Source of the DNA: Hordeum vulgare subsp. vulgare
Taxonomy: Eukaryota > Streptophyta > Magnoliopsida > Poales > Poaceae
NCBI RefSeq assembly: GCF_904849725.1
Contig: NC_058519.1
Location: forward strand, 181,401,703-181,465,702
Length of the DNA: 64,000 nucleotides
Direction of reading: 5' to 3'
Every line of letters starts with the position of its first letter. Position 1 is the first letter of the stretch. Positions 47,538 to 58,370 of the stretch are shown here, in pieces. Position numbers and translations under genes: made by a program. The notes beneath the pieces were generated by a model. The model saw nothing but the letters and a program-made list of their open reading frames with translations, ran no database searches and had not been told where the DNA came from.

Positions 47538-48094
47538 ATGGTGAGTGCTCCACGCTCATCCTCGCGCCCTCATGGCTCTCTTCTGGGCGATTGGGCTAGT
47601 TGTTCAATCTTGTGCCTTCTTCTACGCGAGCTCGCGGTGCAGGGGTACTTGCCTGACTCATATCTGGCACCCTCCCGCCATGGGCTAACGTCCATCAATG
47701 GTGAGGCTTTTGCATATAAATTCCCCACACCCAACATGGCGGAGAGGGTATGGTTCATCGCATTGCTCTTACGAGCCTGCGCTTCCCTATTCACCACTTT
47801 TTACGGGGTTTATTGGAGTACTATGGGATCCACCTTCATCACCTTACTCCCGGATCCATCCACTACATCTCGGGATTCGTCACTCTCTACGAGATGTTCC
47901 TATGTTGCGAGGACCATTTCGATCCATGGAGGAAATTTTTCTGCCTTGTCCCCCAAACTGAGGGAGAGACTATTTGTGAAGTAGGCAGAGCTAAATTATG
48001 GCGTATAGCGGGAACTCAGTATCCACTAGGGACCCCGAGGGTAGCTTTCGAAGAGTGGACCTCAGAATGGTTCTATATTGAAGATGTCCCATGA
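47538..48094 (+). pseudogene. Transposase_28-like ('putative gypsy type transposon') ORF remnant
   Basis: Plus-strand frames that must be joined by a shift near 47790. The second frame keeps the pattern PIHHFLRGLLEYYGIHLHHL-TPG, ISGFVTLYEMFLCC and WRKFFCLVPQTEG, ending at TGA 48092-48094. This matches, from memory, the plant Pfam family Transposase_28. That family is found in the gag position of some non-autonomous Gypsy elements. Its biochemical role is unknown. It follows its LTR by about 340 bases, in the place expected for the first ORF. Confidence 0.6.
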
Positions 48095-48180
48095 TTTGAC
48101 CCCGTCCGAAGGGGTATGCCTGAATTCTCACTTGCTCCCCTCAAGAAGCGGTTCAACTAGCGCCTGAGGAGTCCTTATCA

Positions 48181-48924
48181 AGAAGACAACTCAGAGGTGA
48201 AATAGTTAGTTTCCAAAGTAAAACTATTGACACATTTCCATCTCACCACGATGGATGTAATGGTCGTGGCCATAAACCGATGTGTTCAACCTCTTCAACA
48301 AAGGGCGCATCCCGTGTGACAATACAATGGTTCATGTAATGCCACTCGATACAAGAGAGAGGGTCTGGCTAGTCCAGTGGCATTGGATGTCGTGTTAGCC
48401 GACCTCTAGAAAGGAGAAAAGGAAGATTATATCAATCGGAACACCACAGACGGTTGGTCCAGTCATAATCCCATCAAATGGGGGAGTATAGCTTAATTTC
48501 CCTAATTCGTATTTTTATATATCTCAGCCCGAGATCTTAGAATGAAAGGGGAAGAGGAAGAGGGAGAGGTAAAACTTAGTTGCTTCTTTGACAAGCGAGT
48601 GAAATCAACGGTTCTTGAAGTTTGCGAAGAGATGAGGAATGGCATGAGGAACAAGAGAGAATATAAAAGAAATTTGAGCAACTCTCCTAAAAGAACATAT
48701 GCTCCCTTGGTGGTTTTTATATTTCATGACAACATACATTGTCTCTTGGACTAACACTTTTACCTCGTATATTTCAGGTATAGTACAGAAAGAGCATTGG
48801 CCAAAGGATTGTGAGGATAGGCTCCTTGATGAAGGAAGGAACATGATTGGATCAAGCATAAAGCAAGTAGACTCTACATTTTACATTTGCGAGTAATCAC
48901 TTTGAGTCCATAGGAAATCCAATA
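48181..48924. other. Unassigned stretch before Copia C4
   Basis: Perhaps further decayed interior of the preceding Gypsy fragment to about 48480. After that a Lys/Glu-rich 70-codon frame (48542-48754) is not recognised. No reliable gene. Confidence 0.35.
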
Positions 48925-50558
48925 CTTATCCATGGTGATGATCATCTACGAGAGGAGACTTCAGATCCACATAGCCTTGTAGATCGCTGAGCTGGAAGCA
49001 TTAAGAAATGCGGTTGATGTAGTCAAACGTCTTCATGATCCAAATCGCAAGCCGTCCCACGAACTCCATCCCGATCGAGCGCCAAGAAGACGACACTTCC
49101 GTGTTCAGCACACGTGCAAGTCGATGACGATCTCCGCCTTCTTGATCCAACAAGAGAGACGAAGAGGTAGATAAATTCTCCGACAGCACGACGGCATGGT
49201 GGTGATGGTGGTGGAGCTACTCCGGTACGGCTTCGACGTACCATACCGAACTAGCTACGAGGTGTCAAAAAGTGGTGGAGCGAGAGAGGGTTGCGCCTTG
49301 GCTTGAGGTGCCAAAAGACTCTCTCACCTCCACTATATAAAGGAGAGAGGGGAGGGTGGCGCCCTAGGGCAAAGCCCTAGGGTTCTTTGGCCGAAATATG
49401 CCTCTTTGGGCTGGCCACCAGCCCACTGGGGGCTGGTGTGCCACCCTTGGGCCTCTTTGGTTGTCTCTCGGGTGGGTGGCCCCTCCCGGTTGAACTCCAA
49501 AACCCATTTGTCACTCTTGGTACTTTACCTATAATGCCCGAAAACCTTCAGAAGCCAAATTGATACTTCTTATATATCAATGTTCATCTCTGGACCATTT
49601 CAGAAATCCTCATGACGTCCGGAATCTCATCGGGGACTCCGAACAACATTCGGTTACAACATCAATAATTCAACTATACCGAAATGTCATTAAACCTTAA
49701 GTGTGTAGACCCTGCAGGTTCGAGAGCTATCTGGACATGACCGAGACACTCTCTGGTCAATATCCACTAGTGGGACCTGGATGTCCATATTGGATCCTAC
49801 ATATTCTACGAAGATCTTTATCGGTTGAACCTCTATTTCAAGGATTCAGTTAATCCCGTATAACATTCCCTTTGTCCTTCGGTATGTTATTTGCCCAAGA
49901 TTCAATCGTCGGTATCTCCATACCTATTCCAATCTCGTTACCGGCATGTCTTTTTACTCATTCCGTAATACGAAATCCCGTGGCTAACTCTTTAGTCACA
50001 TTGCATGCAAGGCTTGTTTGTGATGTTGTATTACTGAGTGGGCCCTGAGACACCTCTCCGTCATACGGAGTGAAAAATCCCAGTCTTGATCCATGCTAAC
50101 TCAACGAACACCTTCGGAGATACCTGTAGAGCACATTTATAGTCACCCAATTATGTTGCGACGTTTGATACACACAAGGCATTCCTCTGGTTTGAGTGAG
50201 TTACGTGATCTCATTGTCATAGGAATGTATACTTGACATGCAGAAAACAATAGCAATAAAATAACACGATCACATGCCATCTTCATAGTTTGGGTCTTGT
50301 CCATCACATCATTCTCCTAATGATTTAATCCCGTTATCAAGTGACAAAACTTGTTTATGGTTAGGAAACCTTTAACCATATTTGATCAACGAGCTAGTCA
50401 ACTAGAGGCTTAATAGGGACAGTGTTTTGTATATGTATCCACACATGCATTTGTGTTTCCATTCAATACAATTATAGCATGGATAATAAACGATTATCAT
50501 AAACATGGAAATATAATAATAACCAATCTATTATTGCCTCTAGGGCATATTTTTAACA
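48925..50558 (-). repeat. 3' LTR of C4 (BARE1/WIS type, outer end truncated or unclear)
   Basis: On the minus strand it starts TGTTAAAAATATGCCCTAG at 50558. It carries AATACAACATCACAAACAAGCC, the BARE1/WIS marker. The last readable match to the LTR of C1 is CTCTCGTAGATGATCATCACC near 48934. The final ~50 bases ending in CCCAACA are not found, so the left limit is approximate. Confidence 0.8.
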
Positions 50559-50574
50559 GTCTCCCACTTGCACT
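50559..50574 (-). promoter_or_regulatory. Polypurine tract of C4
   Basis: AGTGCAAGTGGGAGAC on the minus strand, next to the LTR start. Confidence 0.8.
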
Positions 50575-50629
50575 AGAGTCAATAATCTAGTTCACCTTAC
50601 TATGTGATAGTAATGAATCTAACACCCAT

Positions 50630-52219
50630 ACAGTTCTGGGGTTTGATCATGTCTTGCTTGTTAGAGAGGTTTGTAGTCAATGGGTCTTAACCTTTCAAAT
50701 TCGTGTGTGCTTTACAAATCTCTATGTTATACTGTAGATGCTGCTACCTTGTGCCATTTGGAACTATTCCGAATGACTGCTCCACTATACGAATCCGGTT
50801 ACTACTTAGAGTCATTCAGATTAGTGTCAAATTTTGCATCAACGTAACCCTTTACGACGAACTCTTTTGTGACCTCCATAATTGAGAAAAATTCCTTAGT
50901 CCACTAGTTACTACAAATAACTTTTGACCGTTATCCAGTAATCCATTCTTGGATCACTTTTGTACCCCTTGACTGATTCATGGCAAGGCACACATCACGA
51001 GCGATACACAACATGGCATACTATAGAGCCCACAACTAAGGCATAGGGTATGACCTTCGTCCTTTCTCTTTCTTCTGTCGTGGTCGATCTTTGAGTCTTT
51101 ACTCAAATTCACACCTTACAATAGAGCCAAGAACTCCTTCTTTGACCGATCTATTTTGAACTGCTTCAAAATCTTGTCACGGTATATATTTATTGAAAGT
51201 TTTATCAAGTGTTTTGATCTATCTCTATAGATCTTGATGCTTAGTGTTCAAGTAGCTTAATCCAGGTTTTCCTTTGAAAAACTCCTTTCAAACAACCCTG
51301 TATGCTTTACAGAAATCTACATCATTTCCGATCAACAATATATCAACCACATATACTTATTAGAAATTCTATAGTGTTCCCACTCACTTTCTTGGAAATA
51401 CAAGTTTCTCGTAAACTTTGTATAAACCCAAAAGCATTGATCATCTCATCAAAGCGCATATTCCAACTCTGAGATGCTTACTCTAGTCCTTAGAAGGATC
51501 GCTGGAGCTTGCATACTTAGTAGCATCCTAAGAATCGACAAAACCTTCTGATTGTATCACATACAATCTTTCCTCAAGGAAACCGTCGAGGAAACAATGT
51601 TTTGATATCCATCTGCAAGATTTCATAATTCAAAAACAGCAACTGCTAACATAATTCCAACAAACTTTTAGCATCGCTACGAGTGAGAAACTCTCATCGT
51701 AGTCAACTCCTTGAACTTGTCGGAAACCTCTTTGCAACAAGTCGAGCATTCTTAAATGGTGACATTCACCATCATCGTATGTCTTCCTTTCAAATATCCA
51801 TTTGTACTTAATAGTCTTACGACCATCAAGCAGTTCTTCCAAAGTCCACACTTTGTTTTCATACATGGATCCTCTATCAGATTTCATGGCCTCCAGCCAT
51901 TTGATGGAATCCGGGCCCACCATCGCATCTCCATAGCTCGTAGGTTCATTGTTATCCAGCAACATGACCTCCAAGATAGGATTACCGTATCACTCTGAAG
52001 TAGTGCATGTCCTTGTCGACCTACAAGGTTTGGAAGTAACTTGATCTGAAGCTTCATGATCAGCGTCATTGGCTTCCACTTATACTGGTGTAGGCGCCAC
52101 AGGAACAACTTCCTGCGCCCTTCTACTCTCTGGATGAAGTGATGATTCAAAACCTCATCAAGTTCCACCATCCTCCAACTCGATTATTTTGAGAGAAACT
52201 CTTCCTCGAGAAAGGAGCC
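50630..52219 (-). pseudogene. pol: Copia RT and RNase H remnant, C4
   Basis: Minus-strand blocks: LEEEFLSK near 52205, EVMLLDNNEPTSYGDAMVGPDS and WLEAMKSDRGSMYENKVWTLEELLDGR (51974-51830). Further on come DMDIKTLFPRR-like remains, then the RNase H segment VVKGYVDAKFDTN near 50845. The part corresponding to C1 4360-4575 is missing, as in C2. Many stops. Confidence 0.75.
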
Positions 52220-53618
52220 TGATAACCCAGAAGTATAGGGGATCGCAAAACTTTTTGAGGGTAGAGTATTCAACCCAAATTTATTGATTCGACACAAGGG
52301 GAGCCAAAGAATATTCTTGAGTAATAGCAGTTGAGTTGTCAATTCAACGACACCTGAAAAACATAGTATCTGCAACAAAGTTTTAGTAGCAAAGTAGTAT
52401 GATAGTAAAGGTAGCGGCGGTAACAGTAGCAGTACTGATTTGTATAGCGTGTGTGACAGCAGCAGCGGTAAAGTAACTTAACAAGGACCAGTATAGGAAA
52501 AGCTCGTAGGCATTGGATCGGTGATGGATAATTATGTCGGATGACATTCCTCATGTAACAGTTATAACATAGGGTGATATGTAACTAGCTTCAGTTCATC
52601 AATGTAATGTAGGCATGTATTCCGTATTTAGTCATACGTGCTTATGGAAAAGAACTTGCATGCCATCTTTTGTCCATCCCTCCCATGGTAGCGGGGTCCT
52701 AATGGAAACTAAGGGATATTAAGGTCTCCTTTTAATGGAGAACCGGAACAAAGCATTAGCACATAGTGAATACATCAACTCCTCATACTATGGTCATCTC
52801 CGGGAGTGGTTCCGGTTATTGTCACTACAGGGTTGTCGGGTCATAACACATAGTAGTCGACTACAACTTGCAAGATAGGATCAAGAACACACATATATTG
52901 ATGAAAACATAATAGGTTCAGATCTGAAATCATGGCACTCAGGCCCTAGTGACAAGCATTAAGCATAGCAAAGTAGTAGCAACATCAATCTTAGAACATA
53001 GTGGATACTAGGGATCAAACCCCATCAAAACTAACTCAATTACATGATAGATCTCATCCAACCCATCACCGTCCAGCAAGCCTATGATGAGATTACTCAC
53101 GAACGATGGAGAGCATCATGGAATTGGCGATGGAGGATGGTTGATGATGACAACGGCGTCGATTTCCCCTCTCCGGAGCCCAGAAAAGACTCCAGATCTG
53201 CCCTCCCGAGGAAGAACAGGTGGTGGCGGCAGCTCCATATCATGAAACGCGATGAACTGTTCTCACCTAATTTTTCCTGGGTGAGAGAGACTTTATAGGG
53301 TTGGAGTTGGAGGCTGCGGAGCTACGTGGGCCCCACGAGCCAGCCAGGTGCGCCCTAGGGGGGCGCCTCCTGGGCTCGTAGGCCCCTGGCTCCGTGTCTT
53401 CGGGTAATTCTTGCGCCAGTATTTTTTATATATTTCACAAAAAATCATCGTAAGTTTCCAGGTCATTCCGAGAACTTTTATTTCTGCACAAAAACAACAC
53501 CGTGGCAAATCTGCTGAAAACAGCGTTAGTCCGGGTTAGTTCCATTCAAATCATGCAAATTAGAGTCCAAAACAAGGGCAAAAGAGTTTGGAAAAGTAGA
53601 TACAATGGAGACGTATCA
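52220..53618 (-). repeat. 3' LTR of element B (1399 bp)
   Basis: Minus strand TGATACGTCTCCATTG to ACTTCTGGGTTATCA. Collinear with the 5' LTR (1405 bp) and with the LTR of element A. TATA-like CCCTATAAAGTCTC near 53300. Confidence 0.9.
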
Positions 53619-53633
53619 ACTCCCCCAAGCTTA
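53619..53633 (-). promoter_or_regulatory. Terminal polypurine tract of element B
   Basis: TAAGCTTGGGGGAGT on the minus strand, immediately before the 3' LTR. An identical 15-mer is found at 55766-55780. Confidence 0.75.
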
Positions 53634-55765
53634 AAGCCTTGCTTGTCCTCAAGCAATTCAGTTGATAAACTGAAAGAGACAAAAGAAAAACTTTTATGAA
53701 CTCTGTTTGATCTTGTTGTTGTAATAATGTCTAACTCATATTCGGATTTTCAGCAAGATCATAGGCTAACCACATAAGCAATAACATTTAGGTCTCATGG
53801 TGTACTCATATCAATGGCATAATCAACTAACGAGCAATAATAATAAGTTTCAAACGTCAACACTTCAATCAAAACAATCATGAAACAATATGAACAGATA
53901 GTATCTCGCTAGCCCTTTCTGAGACCGCAAAACATAAGTGCAGAGCACCTTTAAAGACCAAGGGCTGACTGAACATTGTAATCTATGGTAAATAAGATCC
54001 AGTCACAGTCATACTCAATATCAATTAATAGCAAAGCATAAAAATGACGTAGGTGCTCTCTAATTGGTGCCTTTTATAAGAATAAGATGACTCAACAGAT
54101 ATGTAAATAGATAGGCCCTTCGCAGAGGGAAGCATTGATTTGCAGAGGTGCGAGAGCTCAAGCTTTTAAAACAGAGATAAATAATTTTGGGTGGTATGCT
54201 TTCATTGTCAACGTGATGACCAAGAGTTTTCACCATCTTCCATGCTACACATATTATAGGCGGTTCCCAAACAGAAAAGTAAAGTTTTGACTCCCCCACC
54301 ACCGATCAATCATACTCCACGACTAGCCAAGTCCTCGGCTGCCGTCCATACCAACAACAATCCAGGGGGAGTTTTGTTTGCAATTATATTTTCGATTTGA
54401 GCATGGAACTGGGCATTTCGATTACCGACCCTTTTCTCGTGAGTGATAGTGAATAAACACGTATCGAGCATAACATGCCTAGCATGGAAGATACTGACCA
54501 CCCCTTGTCACCACATGAGTGGTTTGGGCATACAAAATAGATTATTATTTGAAGATTTAGAGAGTGGCACATGCAAATTTTCATGGAACGGCAGGTAGAT
54601 ACCGCATATAGGTAGGTATGGTGTACTCATATGGAACAACTTTGGGTTTATGGAAGTGGAGGCAGAAGCAGTATTCCCGCTTAGTACAAGTGAAGGCTAG
54701 CAAAAGACTGGGAAGCGAACAACTAGAGAGCGACAACATTCATTAATATGCATTGAAATTCACCAATGTTGAGTGCAAGCATGAGTAGGATATAAATCAC
54801 CATAAACATGAATATCGGAGAGGCTATGTTGATTTTGTTTCAACTACATGCGTGAACATGTGCCAAGTCAAGCCACTTGAATCATTCAAAGGAGGATACC
54901 ATCCTATCATACTACATCATAATCATCTTGATATTCAAGTTGGCATCCAAGACAAACCATTATAAGCTCCTAGCTAATTAAGCATGGCATCAGAAACTAT
55001 GATCTCCAAGTTGTCATTACAAACATGTTTCTCTCATAACAATGCTGAATTAGGAACAATGAGCTAGTCATATTTACAAAAAGATAGGTCGAGTTCATAC
55101 CAGCTTTTACAGGCTCAGTCACTTCATCATATATCGTCATTATTGCCTTTCACTTGCACGAGCGAACGATGTGAATAATAATAAGAGTGTTCGTGCGTTG
55201 GACTAAGCTGGAATCTGAAAGAAAACTCAGAGGAGAAGATAAAGTAATATGGGCTCTGTGAGGGATAAACAATAATGCATATGAGAGCCACTAATCATTT
55301 TAATCATGGTATTCTACCTTGACCCGAAGAAAAAGAAAACTATTTACACGGGAAAGCTCTTAACAAGCAAAAGAAAAAACGGGAAATCTTTTTGGGTTTT
55401 CTTTTTAAAAACCACTAAACAAGATGGAAAGTAAATTTACAACTATTTTTTTCTCATTTTTAAACAAACACTCGAGAAGAAAGCAAGAAAAAGAAATAAA
55501 CTAGCATGGATGATACAATGGAAAAGTGTTAACACCGACTATCAAAGTGAGTATGTGAGATCATTTTTAAACTAACACACGAGAAGAAAGCAAGAAAAAG
55601 AAATAAACTAGCATGGATGATACAATGGAAAAGTGTTAACACAAACACACGATAAGAAAGCAAGAAAAAGAAATAAACTAGCATGGATGATAAAATGGAA
55701 AAGTGTTAACATCGACTATCAAAGTGAATGTGTGAGCATGAATATAAAGTCGGTGAGAAACACAT
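53634..55765 (-). other. Non-coding 3' region of element B between two polypurine tracts
   Basis: About 2.1 kb without a convincing ORF on either strand. It contains a three-unit tandem repeat near 55467-55745. In an autonomous Athila relative one would expect pol or a late ORF somewhere in this part; neither is visible. Confidence 0.55.
55467..55745 (-). repeat. Three tandem copies around GAAAGCAAGAAAAAGAAATA
   Basis: Each copy runs from AGAAGAAAGCAAG through AACTAGCATGGATGAT to GGAAAAGTGTTAACA. Copies 1 and 2 are about 97 bases apart, copies 2 and 3 about 73, because the CGACTATCAAAGTG tail is absent from copy 2. Confidence 0.8.
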
Positions 55766-55780
55766 ACTCCCCCAAGCTTA
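55766..55780 (-). promoter_or_regulatory. Second, internal polypurine tract of element B
   Basis: TAAGCTTGGGGGAGT, identical to the tract beside the 3' LTR, placed just after the end of the ATHILA ORF1-like gene. Confidence 0.5.
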
Positions 55781-55800
55781 GGCTTTTGGCCTAAGTTGGT

Positions 55801-56840
55801 CTATTCCCATGGCTTGTCCGGGCGATATCCAAAATCATAATGGGGGTTGTACGGGAACGCGACAGCTACTGCCTAAATAGGTGCCTCTCGGAGGCGAGCA
55901 GTCTTCGCCTCCCTCTCATACTCCTTTGCCTCTCCTCTCATTATGTAATATCTCCGTTTTACCTGAAAGTCAAAGAAAGGCAGGAGCAGGAAGGGTAATA
56001 TGGAAAACACACTATCGGTTAAATATTAACCGGTATAGGAGGGATTTGTTATCCCTCTCAAGGAACTAATAACGTATCATTTCGGCGCGATCAAGGAAAG
56101 CTGTATGGAGCGGGGGATCTCCTGTGCGGATGGGTATTCCAAGAAAATTTGCTATGCGAGCGGCATAGATCCCACCAAAGAAATCCCCTTCGTTAGCATT
56201 ATTATTTAGCCTCCTGGCAATTATAGCTCCCATGTTGAAACTTCTATCACCCGTTATTGCGCTTTTAAGAATACTAAGGTCAGGTGTGCAGAGGTGACTA
56301 TGCTCATGATTGCCATTAATGCATCTACCTATGAAGAGGGCAAAATAATGTAAGGAGGAAAATGAATGCTCCCCATGGTAGCCTGCGTAATATCTCTAGT
56401 TTCTCCAATAGTTATACTAGAAATAAATCTCTAACCGAAGAGTTAGGAGGGTCATTGGGACTACCCCAATCAGGTATCTTGCATATTCTATTAAAATCCT
56501 CTAAATCCATAGTATAAGATTTGTCATAAAGATCAAACAGTATTGATGTGTCACGGCCAACTGAAAATTTGAATCTACGAACAAAAGAGGCAATGTGTGT
56601 ATTATACTATTCACATTTATTGGAGATGAATTCTTCGAGCCCGGCGTTGTGAACAAATGTATCAAACTCATCCTTGAAACCTGCATCAATCATGAATTCA
56701 TCGGAAGGCCATTCACATGGTTGCACCGGTGCGTTCCTCGGCTGATAAGGATCGGGCTCCCGAATCGCGAGACGGGGACCCCTTTTTCTTGAGGAACCAC
56801 CATGATAGTTTTTCCTGAACATTTTCCTTTTTCTAAACAA
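55801..56840 (-). pseudogene. ATHILA ORF1-like accessory gene, broken, element B
   Basis: Minus strand from ATG 56840 (MFRKRKMFRKNYHGG). Blocks in order: PSDEFMIDAGFKDEFDTFVHNAG, then stop after SNKCE. It continues in shifted frames with FVRRFKFSVGRDTS, LYDKSYTMDLEDF, HLCTPDLSILKSAITGDRSF, GAIIARRLNN and FFGGIYAARIANFLGIPIRT, with a final TAG at 55803-55801. This pattern fits, from memory, the plant family ATHILA ORF-1, of unknown function. Several stops and at least one frameshift. It lies behind gag-protease, downstream of an LTR-like block. Confidence 0.65.
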
Positions 56841-57059
56841 TTTAGTGACTCAAAAGAAAAGTGAACAAGGCTCAACAAAACTCATAGCAACTACTCCTAC
56901 AAGTGCCTAGATGCCATATCATGATTCAAAACTACTTGGGACCAACTAAAATTAACATGCAAAGCTCAAGAATAGGGTCACCAAGGTAGCAAAAATATGC
57001 AACAAATAAAGCACTAGAACAAAAACTAATTGGATCAATGGAGTAGTCACATACCAACG
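56841..57059 (-). other. 5' untranslated part of the ATHILA ORF1-like gene
   Basis: Non-coding on the minus strand. TTGGTATGTGACTAC near 57060 could be a splice donor and TTGTTTAG near 56855 an acceptor just before the ATG. This intron is only suggested. Confidence 0.35.
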
Positions 57060-57420
57060 AACAATTCCCCAAAATAGTTTGGTGAATGGGGCTTTGCACA
57101 AGGAGATCGAAAATGCAGCAAGAAGAGCAAGAACACGGGTTTGAGCTGTGGAATTATTTTTTCTGGAGGTATACGAAGGAGATGGGTGTAGAAATAAGTG
57201 GAGGGGGCCAGGTGGGACCCACGAGCCTGCCAGGCGCGCCCAGGGGGGGTGGGCGCGCCTCCTGGGCTCATGTCCCACTAGTGCATCCCCGTGACTAGTT
57301 ATCTATCTCAGAAATTTTCAAATATTCCAGAAAAAATCATACTTGAATTTGAGGGCATTTAGAGAATTTTTATTTTCAGGTCACTTTTATGTTGAACGGA
57401 AAAGGCAGAAAATAGGAAAA
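57060..57420 (-). promoter_or_regulatory. LTR-like block inside element B
   Basis: The minus strand reads AAATAAAAATTCTC, then GATTTTTTCTGGAATATT, then a GC-rich segment GAGCCCAGGAGGCGCGCCC with CTCGTGGGTCCCAC. The element's LTR has the same items in the same order near 61500-61690. It is therefore a diverged partial LTR copy placed upstream of the accessory gene. It could serve as a second promoter, but no clear TATA is left. Confidence 0.6.
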
Positions 57421-57746
57421 TAAAGCTAAATTTATTATTTTTCTTCTAAACAACAGAAAGTAAAAGTTGAGAACAGAAGGTTGTGACTCCTAGATTCATC
57501 CATCTCATGTTCATCAAAAGAAATCCGTCAATGAGGTTGATCAAGTCTCCTTGACAAACTTTTTTTGAATCACATAAAACTAGAGAATTTTCGAATAATC
57601 ACTAGGTTTCCTCAACGGGGATGTGCATATCCCCAACAAGTATCTCAACTTCATCTTGATAGTAGTTATAGGGCATTCAAAGCTTCCAATAATAATTGAT
57701 GAAGATTTTTCAATAGCATTAATGCAATGAACTCGATATTGTTTCT

Positions 57747-58364
57747 TCAAAAGTGCACCGTGTGCTCATTACCATTAACATGGAAAGTGACATTGCCTTT
57801 CTTGCAATCAATAACAACCCCTGTAGTGTTTAAAAAGGGTCTTCCAAGGATTACCACCATGGAATCATCCTCGGGAATATCAAGAATAACAAAGTCCGTT
57901 AAGATAGTAACGTTTGCAACCACAACAGACACATCCTTACAAATGCCGATAGGAAAAGCAGTTGATTTGTCGTCCATTTGCAAAGACATTTCAGTAGGTG
58001 TCAACTTATCCAATTCAAGTCTACGATATAAAGAGAGATGCATAACACTAACACCAGCTCCAAGATCGCATAAAGCAGTTCTAACATATTTTCCTTTAAT
58101 GGAGCAAGGTATAGTGGGCACTCTGGAATCACCTAGTTTCTTAGGAGTCCCACCCTTGAAAGTGTATTTAGCAAGCATGGTGGAAATCTCAACACGAGGT
58201 ATCCTTCTTTTACTAGTCACAATATCTTTCATGTACTTAGAATAAGGAGACATTTTAAGCATATCAGTCAAACGCATTTGCAAAAAGACAGGTTTAATCA
58301 TTTCAACAAAGTGCTCAAAATCCTCATCATCCTTTTTCTTGGATGGTTTGGGAGGAAAGGGCAT
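57747..58364 (-). CDS. Athila-type aspartic protease, element B (open frame)
   Basis: A 205-residue open frame, the least damaged coding part of B. It begins MPFPPKPSKKKDDEDF. Catalytic motif C-D-L-G-A-G has D at residue 100. The second conserved motif VILGRPFLNT lies at 171-180. The enzyme would be a retropepsin-like dimer cutting Gag. It is separated from gag by a TAG in PWV-stop-KPMPFPP, where A has CAG, so gag and protease were one frame. The ATG is internal to that former polyprotein. No reverse transcriptase follows. Confidence 0.75.
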   Translation of the reverse strand: MPFPPKPSKKKDDEDFEHFVEMIKPVFLQMRLTDMLKMSPYSKYMKDIVTSKRRIPRVEISTMLAKYTFKGGTPKKLGDSRVPTIPCSIKGKYVRTALCDLGAGVSVMHLSLYRRLELDKLTPTEMSLQMDDKSTAFPIGICKDVSVVVANVTILTDFVILDIPEDDSMVVILGRPFLNTTGVVIDCKKGNVTFHVNGNEHTVHF

Positions 58365-58370
58365 GGGTTT

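Larger units (their letters stand above)
46735..48180 (+). mobile_element. 5' fragment of a Gypsy element with TGTCGGTGTCAAAACC LTR
   Basis: An LTR (46735-47202) is followed by internal sequence with a Transposase_28-like ORF. The LTR start and the text after it (TAGCCCCCGAACTAGCG) match a common Triticeae Gypsy type as I recall it. The 3' part and second LTR are missing, and sequence up to the minus-strand Copia LTR near 48925 is unassigned. No target duplication can be tested. Confidence 0.6.

Noticed and set aside
48542..48754. 70-codon Lys/Glu-rich plus-strand ORF as a host gene
   Set aside because: Short, no family recognised, low-complexity composition, and in a gap between decayed elements.
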